This document shows, piece by piece, positions 1 to 5,675 of a stretch of DNA of 7,723 nt (positions are counted from its first letter, which is position 1; the number at the start of each line of letters is the position of its first letter). The notes under the pieces were generated by a model that made no database searches, had not been told where the DNA came from, and saw only the letters and a list, made by a program, of their open reading frames with translations. Source of the DNA: CAYQTO01 sp964420455 (GTDB lineage: Bacteria; Sumerlaeota; Sumerlaeia; SLMS01); assembly GCA_964420455.1 (NCBI GenBank), contig CAYQTO010000170.1:1-7723 (forward strand), given 5' to 3'. Position numbers and translations under genes: made by a program.

Positions 1-625
1 CGAGCACCAGCCCCGCCGCCAGCAGCACCGTATAGACACACACGCTCGCAAACAGGTTCGGCGCGCCGACGCGGCCCATCGCCCGCCCCTCGTCCAGCGC
101 ATGCAGCAGGCCCTCGCGGATCGGATCCCCTGGTTCGAGCGCCGCCGCCACCTCCCCACGCCGCGTCGCAAACGTGTCCCACCAACCCGCCGGCCCCACC
201 GCCTGCCACGCCCCGTGCGCCGCCACCAGACCCCCGGCCACCGCCATTCCCAACACAAAGGAACGGAGGACCGCCGGCCGGTCCTCACCCGCCCGCGCCG
301 CAGTCGCCAGCCCCAGCGCAAAAAACACCACCGCCGCCAGCGCCGACACGCCCTCCTCCCGCGCCAGCGCCGGCACTACCGATCGCACCACCCCCGCCAG
401 TTGAAAGAGACCCCACGCCCCGAGGAACGCTGCCGCCGTGACCCCCCAACGCCCCAGTGCCACCCCACCGCAACGCACCGCCACCAGCGCCAGCACCGCC
501 GCCGCACACAGCAGCACGATGCCCCCCTCCACCGGATAGGCCCGCGACGGCAGGACCAGCCCCATCAGCAGAAACGCCACCGGCGGCCCCGCCAACGTCC
601 ACGGGCTCACCCCCGGCGCCGCCAC
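1..625 (-). CDS. O-antigen ligase/polymerase-like membrane protein, N-terminal part (3' end beyond left edge)
   Basis: The reading frame is open from position 625 to the left edge (208 residues) and encodes a very hydrophobic protein. Likely membrane segments fall at about residues 11-27, 34-52, 60-80, 95-111, 119-137 and 190-208. The motif GRVGAPNLFAS at residues 184-194 resembles the G-x-x-G-x-P-N-x-F-A segment common in O-antigen ligase/Wzy-type proteins. These act in the inner membrane, joining or polymerising lipid-linked glycans. The catalytic periplasmic loop and C-terminal half lie outside the window, so ligase and polymerase cannot be told apart. The start is uncertain: GTG at 625 has GGGAG three bases upstream; GTG at 610 and TTG at 643 are alternatives. 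The gene follows the IDH stop by about 31 bp and is probably co-transcribed, though no functional link is obvious. The family call rests on topology plus one motif. Confidence 0.62.
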   Translation of the reverse strand, partial: MAAPGVSPWTLAGPPVAFLLMGLVLPSRAYPVEGGIVLLCAAAVLALVAVRCGGVALGRWGVTAAAFLGAWGLFQLAGVVRSVVPALAREEGVSALAAVVFFALGLATAARAGEDRPAVLRSFVLGMAVAGGLVAAHGAWQAVGPAGWWDTFATRRGEVAAALEPGDPIREGLLHALDEGRAMGRVGAPNLFASVCVYTVLLAAGLVL

Positions 626-656
626 CGACTCCCGGGCCGGCAACTCCCCGTCCCGC

Positions 657-2117
657 CTACTGGCCCTGGCCCAGGGAGTAACCCGGCTGGCCGTCGAAAT
701 TGCACAAGTGTTCCGTCTTGATGAAGTCGAAGCCCGCGTTCGCCGCCCGCTGGAGCAGGTCGATCACGTTTTGGTGGCTGATCACCGGCGAGGCCTTGTC
801 CGCCGCCAGAAACCGGCACCGCCAATGGTCCGTGCAGAACGTCTCGGGCATGCCCCCGGGCCAGACCTTCACCCCGCGGTTCGTGATCATCACCAGTTCA
901 AGCCCCCCGCCGTTGCATTTCGACAGCGCCTCGCCCAACTCCTCCGGCGTTCCCGTGTGCCAGTCCAGGAACACATCCACGCCCACCAGGTCCTTCTTCT
1001 GGCGCGGGCGCGCCGTCAGACGGACCTCGTCCGAGCGCTCTCCGGGGGCCGGCGCGTACCTCACCGGCCGCAGCGTCACCGGCTCCTCCCCCAACCGGTC
1101 GATCACCGCCTTCGTGAATTCGTCCGTCCCCACCCGCTCCTTCGACACCTCGCCCCGGTAAATGTCCGCCGTATGGATCCCGTCCTCGATCGTCCGCAGC
1201 CACGCATTGTGGATCCTGGCCGCCGCATCGTACTGCTGGACGTGCACCAGCATCATCACCGACGCGAGCAACAACCCCGACGGGTTGGCGATGCGCCGCC
1301 CCGCGATGTCCGGCGCCGAACCGTGGATCGCCTCGAACATGCTGACGTGTTCCCCCACGTTTGCCGACGGACCCAGCCCCACGGACCCGGTCAACTGCGC
1401 CGCAATGTCGGAAATCACGTCCCCGTAAAGGTTCGCCGTCACGATCACGTCGAAGATCTCCGGCGTGTCCGCCAGCCGCGCCGAACCGATGTCGATGATC
1501 CAGTTGTCCCGCTCGATCCCCGGGTACTCCTGCCCGATCTCCTCGAACACCTTCAGGAACAACCCGTCGGTCAGCTTCATGATGTTGTCCTTCACGAAGC
1601 ACGACACCTTGCGGCGGTTGTTCCGCACGGCGTATTCAAAGGCATAGCGGCAGATCTTCTCGCATCCCGGGCGTGAGATCAGCTTCAGGCACTGGTACAC
1701 CTGGTCGGTCTGCCGGTGCTCGATGCCCGCATAGGTGTCCTCCTCGTTCTCGCGCACGATCACGACGTCCATCTCCGGGTGGCGGGTGCGGATAAACGGC
1801 GCCAGCGCGCGACAGGGCCGCACGTTCGCGTATAAACCGAGGGACTTGCGGATCGTCACGTTCAGGCTCTTGTAGCCGCCCCCGCGCGGCGTCGTGATCG
1901 GCGCCTTCAGGAACACCCGCGTGCGCCGCAGCGAGTCCCACGCCTCCTCGCCAATCCCCGACGTATATCCCTCGAGGTACTTCTTCTCGCCGATCTGGAT
2001 CGCCTCGGTCTCGATCGCCGCCCCGGCCGCCTCCAGCACCGCCAGCGTCGCCTCCATGATTTCCGGGCCGATGCCGTCGCCGTGGGCCACGGTGATCCGA
2101 GCGGGAGCCTGCGTCAT
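657..2117 (-). CDS. icd: Isocitrate dehydrogenase, Thermus-type with C-terminal extra domain, NAD-type cofactor signature
   Basis: 486-residue cytoplasmic enzyme oxidatively decarboxylating isocitrate to 2-oxoglutarate in the TCA cycle. The beta-decarboxylating dehydrogenase fold spans roughly residues 6-345. By alignment in my head, substrate residues are S84, N86, R90, R100, R122 and Y129, with K176, and metal ligands D209, D233 and D237. The cofactor loop is HGSAPDIAG at 265-273. Asp270-Ile271 replaces the Lys-Tyr of NADP enzymes such as E. coli and Thermus IDH and matches NAD-using relatives. Residues about 375-486 (starting LVGVDVFLDW and including MITNRGVKVWP) match the extra C-terminal domain of Thermus/Rickettsia-type IDH, explaining the length versus about 416 for E. 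coli. I chose ATG at 2117 because AAGGAG lies 11 bases upstream and MTQAPARITVAHGDG begins the conserved fold. An ATG 10 codons earlier (2147) is possible. Isopropylmalate or homoisocitrate dehydrogenase is unlikely given the C-terminal domain. Confidence 0.93.
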   Translation of the reverse strand: MTQAPARITVAHGDGIGPEIMEATLAVLEAAGAAIETEAIQIGEKKYLEGYTSGIGEEAWDSLRRTRVFLKAPITTPRGGGYKSLNVTIRKSLGLYANVRPCRALAPFIRTRHPEMDVVIVRENEEDTYAGIEHRQTDQVYQCLKLISRPGCEKICRYAFEYAVRNNRRKVSCFVKDNIMKLTDGLFLKVFEEIGQEYPGIERDNWIIDIGSARLADTPEIFDVIVTANLYGDVISDIAAQLTGSVGLGPSANVGEHVSMFEAIHGSAPDIAGRRIANPSGLLLASVMMLVHVQQYDAAARIHNAWLRTIEDGIHTADIYRGEVSKERVGTDEFTKAVIDRLGEEPVTLRPVRYAPAPGERSDEVRLTARPRQKKDLVGVDVFLDWHTGTPEELGEALSKCNGGGLELVMITNRGVKVWPGGMPETFCTDHWRCRFLAADKASPVISHQNVIDLLQRAANAGFDFIKTEHLCNFDGQPGYSLGQGQ

Positions 2118-2128
2118 GAGCGGAACAT

Positions 2129-2134
2129 CTCCTT
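2129..2134 (-). promoter_or_regulatory. Ribosome binding site for IDH
   Basis: AAGGAG on the minus strand, 11 bases before ATG at 2117. The spacing is slightly long, but this is the best Shine-Dalgarno match nearby. It lies inside the extended reading frame, which argues for 2117 over the upstream ATG. Confidence 0.6.
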
Positions 2135-2204
2135 GAAAACGGGGCATGGGAAAACCGCCCCTCAAAAGGCCGACACCCCCCACGGGCGTCCAGAAGAATC
2201 GGGC

Positions 2205-2238
2205 GCGACGCGCCCCGGGGGGTGCCGGGGCGCGCCGC
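2205..2238 (-). terminator. Strong GC hairpin between the small membrane-protein gene and IDH
   Basis: Positions 2209-2218 (CGCGCCCCGG) and 2225-2234 (CCGGGGCGCG) form a perfect 10-bp stem with a 6-base loop. One mismatch and three further pairs extend it to 2205-2238. It sits about 20 bases after the stop of the gene ending at 2258 and about 90 bases before the IDH start. Only TTCTTCT-type sequence follows on the minus strand, not a proper U-run. It may be a weak terminator, a transcript-stabilising hairpin or an attenuator in the IDH leader. Confidence 0.45.
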
Positions 2239-2257
2239 CTTCGCCGGATTCACCCGC

Positions 2258-2692
2258 CTACTGCCCGGCGCTTTCCTCGATCACCTCGGCGAGCACCGAA
2301 AGGAACGGCACCACCGCGGCCGCGCCTCCTCCCGACGCGATCCCCGCCGCGGCGGCCGCCACCCCCGCGGAAACGGTCCGGACGATTGCCCGGCGCCGCT
2401 CCTCGAGGGCCGCCACCTCGGCCGCGTGCCGTGCCGCAAGGTCCTCCCGCCCGGCGGCGCCCATCGGGCGGGGAGGAACGCGGATTTCCGGCACCTCCAC
2501 CCGCGCCGCCGCCAACTCGCCCAGGGCCAGCTCGAACGCCGACTCCTCGCTCCCCACCAGCGGCTCCGCCTCGCCGAGCGCCAGCTCGCCCGCCACCACG
2601 AATCGCCGAAGGAACGCCTCCGGCCGTTCGCCCGCCGCCGGGCCCTCCTTCGCCAACTGCACCAGCGCCTGTACCTGCGTCGTGTCACTCAT
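2258..2692 (-). CDS. Small protein with one C-terminal hydrophobic segment, unknown function
   Basis: 144 residues with no family I recognise. The first about 75 residues are acidic and Ala/Glu-rich, followed by a Pro-rich linker (VPEIRVPPRP, 68-77). Residues 82-104 look like a charged helix (REDLAARHAAEVAALEERRR), and 107-135 form an Ala/Gly/Val-rich hydrophobic stretch that could be a single membrane helix or a helical hairpin. The protein ends in an acidic tail. Its ATG overlaps the TGA of the upstream lipoprotein gene (ATGA at 2689-2692), and GGAGG lies seven bases upstream inside that gene. The two are therefore probably translationally coupled and may act together at the envelope. A small holin-like or phage-derived protein is conceivable, but no phage gene is nearby. 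The layout (coupled start, good ribosome site, matched codon use) supports a real gene; the function is unknown. Confidence 0.72.
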   Translation of the reverse strand: MSDTTQVQALVQLAKEGPAAGERPEAFLRRFVVAGELALGEAEPLVGSEESAFELALGELAAARVEVPEIRVPPRPMGAAGREDLAARHAAEVAALEERRRAIVRTVSAGVAAAAAGIASGGGAAAVVPFLSVLAEVIEESAGQ

Positions 2693-3228
2693 CGGTCAGC
2701 CTCCGTGGGGATTTGCGCGGCGCGGTCGAGTGCCTCCGGCGCCGGCCGCGGGGGGAGAAGTGCCTCCTCCAGTACGGGGATCGCCGCGCGGATCGCCGTC
2801 CCCGCCGTCGCGAGTGTCGCCGCCCGGGCCCGCGCCTCCTCCGCCTCCAGCCGCACCAGCAGCCGCGACGCCTCGCCCAGGTCCCGCACCCCCGTCGTCA
2901 GTCCGGCCAGCTGCTCCCGCATCCGCCGGACGTTTGACTCGAGCTCCGCCATCTTGCGCGCCCGCAGCCGTTCCGCCTCCACCGCCTCGTCCATGGTGCT
3001 GGCCGCCCGTCGCGCCCGGATATACGCCGACTCGATGTCGCCGGCCCGCTCCGCATACACGTCCGCCGCCATCCCGCCGAACACACGGTCGAGCTCGTCC
3101 GCCAACGCGTCCGACTGCATCCAGGCGCGGTCTGCCAGTTCCACCCGGATCGCCTCGGCCCCCGGGCTGCGGGCACACCCCCCCGCCAGCATCAGCGCAG
3201 CGCCAAGCGCCGCCGCCTTCTTCCACAT
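2689..3228 (-). CDS. Small predicted lipoprotein with helical/coiled-coil body, unknown function
   Basis: 179 residues beginning MWKKAAALGAALMLAGGC, a lipoprotein signal with the modified Cys at residue 18. The lipobox is AGGC with Leu at -4 rather than -3, slightly off consensus, and the next residue is Ala. The mature part is almost all helix-forming and rich in Ala, Arg and Glu. The most charged stretch, about 80-110 (EAVEAERLRARKMAELESN and onward), has heptad-like spacing suggesting a coiled coil, and 123-150 is a second helical region. There are no catalytic motifs and only one Cys. The start is ATG at 3228, with GGAGGTG about six bases upstream and the signal peptide directly after; the frame stays open upstream but that part lacks signal character. 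The gene overlaps the next by four bases. A hairpin upstream (3363-3390) separates it from pseudopilin A, so it probably has its own promoter. Predicted location is the periplasmic face of inner or outer membrane. I cannot assign a function. Confidence 0.75.
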   Translation of the reverse strand: MWKKAAALGAALMLAGGCARSPGAEAIRVELADRAWMQSDALADELDRVFGGMAADVYAERAGDIESAYIRARRAASTMDEAVEAERLRARKMAELESNVRRMREQLAGLTTGVRDLGEASRLLVRLEAEEARARAATLATAGTAIRAAIPVLEEALLPPRPAPEALDRAAQIPTEADR

Positions 3229-3308
3229 GGTTCGCACCTCCGTGCCTTGGGCTCCCGGCCGGCCAACCGCCGGGGCGCGGCCACCATGGCGCAAAGCCGC
3301 CCCCGATT

Positions 3309-3324
3309 CGCCATCGGGATGGCG
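3309..3324. repeat. Short inverted repeat upstream of lipoprotein gene
   Basis: CGCCATC and GATGGCG form a perfect 7-bp inverted repeat with a 2-base centre. It lies about 80 bp upstream of the lipoprotein start, after the pseudopilin A terminator. Position would suit an operator, but short palindromes are common in GC-rich DNA, so this is only a candidate. Confidence 0.25.
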
Positions 3325-3362
3325 TCTGGAAAAGCGATGCAGACGGAATGCAGAAACGCGAA

Positions 3363-3390
3363 GCGCCCGCCCCGGGGTGGGGGCGGGCGC
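3363..3390 (-). terminator. Probable rho-independent terminator after pseudopilin A
   Basis: A perfect 11-bp stem pairs 3363-3373 (GCGCCCGCCCC) with 3380-3390 (GGGGCGGGCGC) around a 6-base loop. It begins about 30 bases after the pseudopilin A stop on the minus strand. The downstream minus strand reads TTCGCGTTTCTGC, moderately T-rich. It probably ends the pseudopilin A transcript and insulates the lipoprotein unit. Confidence 0.65.
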
Positions 3391-3419
3391 AAAGCCGACC
3401 GATGGGTGGGATGGGCGGC

Positions 3420-4097
3420 TTAGTCTTGGAGCTGCTGGATGACGGAGTAGAACGGCCCGCCGTAGTTGCCGAACCCGGTGGTCGCGCCGCCGATGCGGAA
3501 GATCGACCCGCGCGAGATCGTGCCGTTGGTCGGGTCGTAGACGTTGGCCGCGATCGCCCGGGTGGTGGTGTTGCTGCGCAGCAGGCCGGACATGTTGAGG
3601 TAGGTCTGGTCCGGGCCGATGGACTGCAGGCCCCAATACCAGATCGCGCGGTCACCAACCGTCAGTACGTCCTGGAGACCGTCGGGACCAGGGGCGAAAT
3701 AGTTGTAGGGATCCACCTCGGGGTTCGAGGCTCGGGTCGGGTTCCAGCTGCCATCGCTGGGGCTGATGGAGCCCGAGCGGAACTCGGTCTGGAACGGATC
3801 GTCGATGAGCGGGTCGGTGATATAGGCGACGGGGGTGCTGAGGCGCTCGAGGATGGGGATGTTACCCTGGCCCGGGTCGGCTTGGGCGGTGCCGAAGTTG
3901 TTGCACAACGGGTAGCTGTTTTCGTCGACGCGATAGGACTCGAGGGCGGTGGCGAGAGTGCGCAGGTCCGCCTTGGCGCGGCTGACCTTCGAACGGGTCT
4001 GGGCCTCGAGGAAGTTCGGGACGGCAATGGCCGCCAGGATGGCAATGATCGCGACAACGATCAGCAGCTCGATCAGGGTAAACGCCTTGGGCTTCAC
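3420..4097 (-). CDS. Type II secretion/type IV-pilin-like pseudopilin (pseudopilin A)
   Basis: 225-residue prepilin-like protein. A five-residue basic leader (MKPKA) precedes FTLIELL, with mature Glu5 (E10) and the helix-kinking Pro22 (P27). Residues 6-26 form the hydrophobic export/assembly helix. The predicted prepilin-peptidase cut is A5/F6, with Ala instead of the usual Gly at -1. The globular part carries motifs shared with pseudopilin B: LSTPVAY (87-93), DPFQ (100-103), SIGPDQ (159-164) and YDPTNGTIS (187-195). Such proteins are built by a type II secretion or type IV pilus machine, whose other parts are not in this window. The start is GTG at 4097, chosen because AAGGAG lies eight bases upstream and it gives a standard short leader. 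The longer frame from 4244 would bury the leader behind about 49 unrelated residues and overrun the shared promoter element. The family is firm; the specific role (major pseudopilin, minor pilin or adhesin) is not resolved. Confidence 0.9.
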   Translation of the reverse strand: MKPKAFTLIELLIVVAIIAILAAIAVPNFLEAQTRSKVSRAKADLRTLATALESYRVDENSYPLCNNFGTAQADPGQGNIPILERLSTPVAYITDPLIDDPFQTEFRSGSISPSDGSWNPTRASNPEVDPYNYFAPGPDGLQDVLTVGDRAIWYWGLQSIGPDQTYLNMSGLLRSNTTTRAIAANVYDPTNGTISRGSIFRIGGATTGFGNYGGPFYSVIQQLQD

Positions 4098-4105
4098 GGG
4101 GGGTG

Positions 4106-4111
4106 CTCCTT
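4106..4111 (-). promoter_or_regulatory. Ribosome binding site fixing the GTG start of pseudopilin A
   Basis: AAGGAG on the minus strand with an 8-base spacer to GTG at 4097. It decides the start: no comparable site precedes the ATG at 4244, and translation from the GTG gives a canonical short prepilin leader. Confidence 0.8.
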
Positions 4112-4193
4112 GGAGGGGGAGGGAAGTCCGGCGGGTGGAGGCCGGCTCGCCGTGCTCCAGCGAGATTGTCTTCCACCCCAGCGGCGCCTCCCG

Positions 4194-4221
4194 CGCAAGC
4201 TCAATTCCGCTTGTCACAAAG
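4194..4221 (-). promoter_or_regulatory. Pilin upstream element, copy A
   Basis: On the minus strand this reads TTTGTGACA, then about six bases, then AATTGAGCTTGCG. It closely matches a second copy at 6439-6467: TGAGCTTGCG is identical in both, TTTGTG is identical, and the spacing differs by one base. The near edge is 97 bp from the GTG of pseudopilin A, against 92 bp in the other copy. Position suggests a shared promoter or activator/repressor site. It is not a clear sigma-70 or sigma-54 promoter: copy A has GG-N10-GC, copy B does not. Confidence 0.5.
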
Positions 4222-4317
4222 ATGATGCAGTTTGATGAATGCAAGTTTATGCCGTGCGTGGTGGCGAAATCGAGACTTGCCGCATCGGATTTTCCTTGCG
4301 GGACCCCGGAAACGCCA

Positions 4318-4349
4318 ACGGGGCGGAGGTCCGAAGACCTCCGCCCCGT
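4318..4349 (-). terminator. Rho-independent-type terminator after the secreted-protein gene
   Basis: Perfect 14-bp stem (4318-4331 with 4336-4349) closed by CGAA on the plus strand, that is a UUCG tetraloop in the minus-strand transcript. It begins 31 bases after the TAG stop at 4380. The tail reads TGGCGTTTCC, so the U-run is poor, but the stem and UUCG loop are typical of strong bacterial terminators. Confidence 0.75.
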
Positions 4350-4379
4350 GTCGTCAGGCGAGTTGTCTGGTCCTGGTGT

Positions 4380-5600
4380 TTAGTAGAGATTCCAGTTGGG
4401 GACGCTGGTCGGAGCGTTTTGCGGGATGCGTACCACAGAGTCCGTATCGGAGGCGCTGGACTCGACGGTGATGTAAAGGAAGCCATCGGGAGCCGCAGCG
4501 ATGCCGAAAGAGTTCTCTCCTGCCGGGCCACCGGCGATCTCACTCACGTAGTCGGGGTCGCTTTCGATGTCACTATCGTCGATGAGCCTCGCGGGGCCAG
4601 CTGCAATGTTGGTCGTATCCACCCGGTAGATAGCGGCGGAGGAATCCGCTTGGACGAAAAGGAAATTGCCGTCGCAGGCGAGTCCACCGGTCTGAACTTC
4701 GCGGTCGCCGTTGGTCAGCTGATCCTGTGTGAACACCGTGGTGGCACTACCACCCGCGATAGGATAGGAAACGACCAGGGGACGATTGGGGGCGCTGGGT
4801 GCAGCAGAGTTATCGTCGAAGGCCACGTACAGGTTGGTGCCGTCGCTTTCAATGCTACGCAGGAGATCGGTTCCCTGGATAAGGCCATTGACGAAGAGGT
4901 CTGCTTCGGAAAGGACCGTGGTCGCGGAGAGGGGAGGAGTACCGCTCAAGTCAAAGGAGACGACGCGGTCCTCCGGGGCACCAAAGTTACCCACCTGGAG
5001 AACATAAACGGTGTTGCCCACCACCACGATGTCGCTAGCGCCGTCCATGTCGTTACCGACGGTGGTATCCCCGAAGAGAACCTCAACGGACGGGGCCGTG
5101 ATAGTTGAGGTGCTCGCGATCCGGAGAAGAGCAGCCTGGCCATCGCCTGACGTATCGAAGGCGTAAATCACGTCTCCGCCGTCAGTGACGTCCATGCCGC
5201 GGGGGTCTTCGCCGCCACCGTCAATCGCCCAACCGCTGATGGAGCCAAGTGCGGCTTCCACGGAGTTGGTACCCGAAGCATCGCCCCCTGCGGCAATGGA
5301 TTCCTGCACGAGGAGCGTCACGTTGGTTGCACCGGTGCCAAGATCAAAAGACAAGATTCCGTCACCGTCGCTGTCATCTGTGTCAGAGCCGTTCTTGAGA
5401 AACACTCTGGAGGCATTGGTGGCGATGATTTCTGCATCGGGGGTCGCGACGAAGGAGTTAGGGAGAAGGCTAATAGCGGACCAGTCGGCGCTGGCACCAG
5501 CGCCGGCGAAGGTGGAAAGGACCACCTCCACGTCGACCTGAGCCTGAGCCGACGCGGTGAGGGCCGCAACGGCGAGGGTGGAAAGAACTGTCTTCTTCAT
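4380..5600 (-). CDS. Secreted beta-propeller-like protein with calcium-loop-like motifs, unknown function
   Basis: 406 residues. An N-terminal Sec signal peptide (MKKTVLSTLAVAALT..., probable cut after AQA at 20) predicts export to the periplasm or outside. The mature protein is acidic and rich in Ser, Thr, Gly, Asp and Ala, with one Cys (309). Recurrent strand-turn units such as DVIYAFDT (143-150), DRVVSFDL (211-218), GTNLYVAFDD (254-263), GNFLFVQADSSAAIYRVDT (311-329) and DGFLYITVES (372-381) look like irregular beta-propeller blades. Asp-rich loops DTDDSDGDG (73-81) and DTSGDG (149-154) resemble calcium-binding DxDxDG loops. I see no sorting tag, catalytic motif or membrane anchor. The start is ATG at 5600: AAAGGA lies seven bases upstream and the signal peptide follows immediately, whereas the frame from 5639 adds 13 residues that spoil the signal. 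It lies between two pseudopilin genes and may be an exported partner or substrate of that machine; this is inference. Confidence 0.82.
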   Translation of the reverse strand: MKKTVLSTLAVAALTASAQAQVDVEVVLSTFAGAGASADWSAISLLPNSFVATPDAEIIATNASRVFLKNGSDTDDSDGDGILSFDLGTGATNVTLLVQESIAAGGDASGTNSVEAALGSISGWAIDGGGEDPRGMDVTDGGDVIYAFDTSGDGQAALLRIASTSTITAPSVEVLFGDTTVGNDMDGASDIVVVGNTVYVLQVGNFGAPEDRVVSFDLSGTPPLSATTVLSEADLFVNGLIQGTDLLRSIESDGTNLYVAFDDNSAAPSAPNRPLVVSYPIAGGSATTVFTQDQLTNGDREVQTGGLACDGNFLFVQADSSAAIYRVDTTNIAAGPARLIDDSDIESDPDYVSEIAGGPAGENSFGIAAAPDGFLYITVESSASDTDSVVRIPQNAPTSVPNWNLY

Positions 5601-5628
5601 TTCAGATTCCTTTCTGGGAGTCTTGGAT

Positions 5629-5651
5629 TTCCCCCCCAAGTTGGGGGGGAA
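5629..5651 (-). terminator. Intercistronic C7/G7 hairpin between pseudopilin B and secreted-protein gene
   Basis: TTCCCCCCC (5629-5637) pairs with GGGGGGGAA (5643-5651) around a 5-base AAGTT loop; the arms form an 11-bp palindrome about a single base. It lies 25 bases after the pseudopilin B stop and about 30 bases before the secreted-protein start. The minus strand continues AATCC without a U-run, so partial termination, processing or mRNA stabilisation is as likely as full termination. Confidence 0.5.
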
Positions 5652-5675
5652 TAATTGATGCCGAGTTGACTGAGA

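Noticed and set aside
101..721. 206-codon plus-strand frame, Arg/Pro/His-rich
   Set aside because: Opposite strand of the O-antigen-ligase-like gene, whose membrane-protein translation is far more natural. No ribosome site or known motif.
708..1676. 322-codon plus-strand frame
   Set aside because: Lies entirely antisense to isocitrate dehydrogenase and has a shadow-like Arg/His-rich composition.
4194..4221. Sigma-54 promoter for the pilins
   Set aside because: Copy A has GG-N10-GC (GGAATTGAGCTTGC), but copy B lacks the GG and neither has the fuller TGGCAC-N5-TTGC pattern.
2082..4235. 717-codon open frame on the plus strand
   Set aside because: It is antisense to four better-supported genes and its product is extremely Pro/Arg/Ala-rich. 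That is typical of open frames opposite GC-rich genes with few stop codons.
4098..4244. N-terminal extension of pseudopilin A from ATG at 4244
   Set aside because: It would put about 49 unrelated residues before the prepilin leader and overlap the shared upstream element. The GTG at 4097 has an AAGGAG eight bases upstream.
4239..5108. 289-codon plus-strand frame opposite the secreted-protein gene
   Set aside because: It overlaps the UUCG terminator and the secreted-protein gene, which has a signal peptide and ribosome site. The plus frame has none of these.
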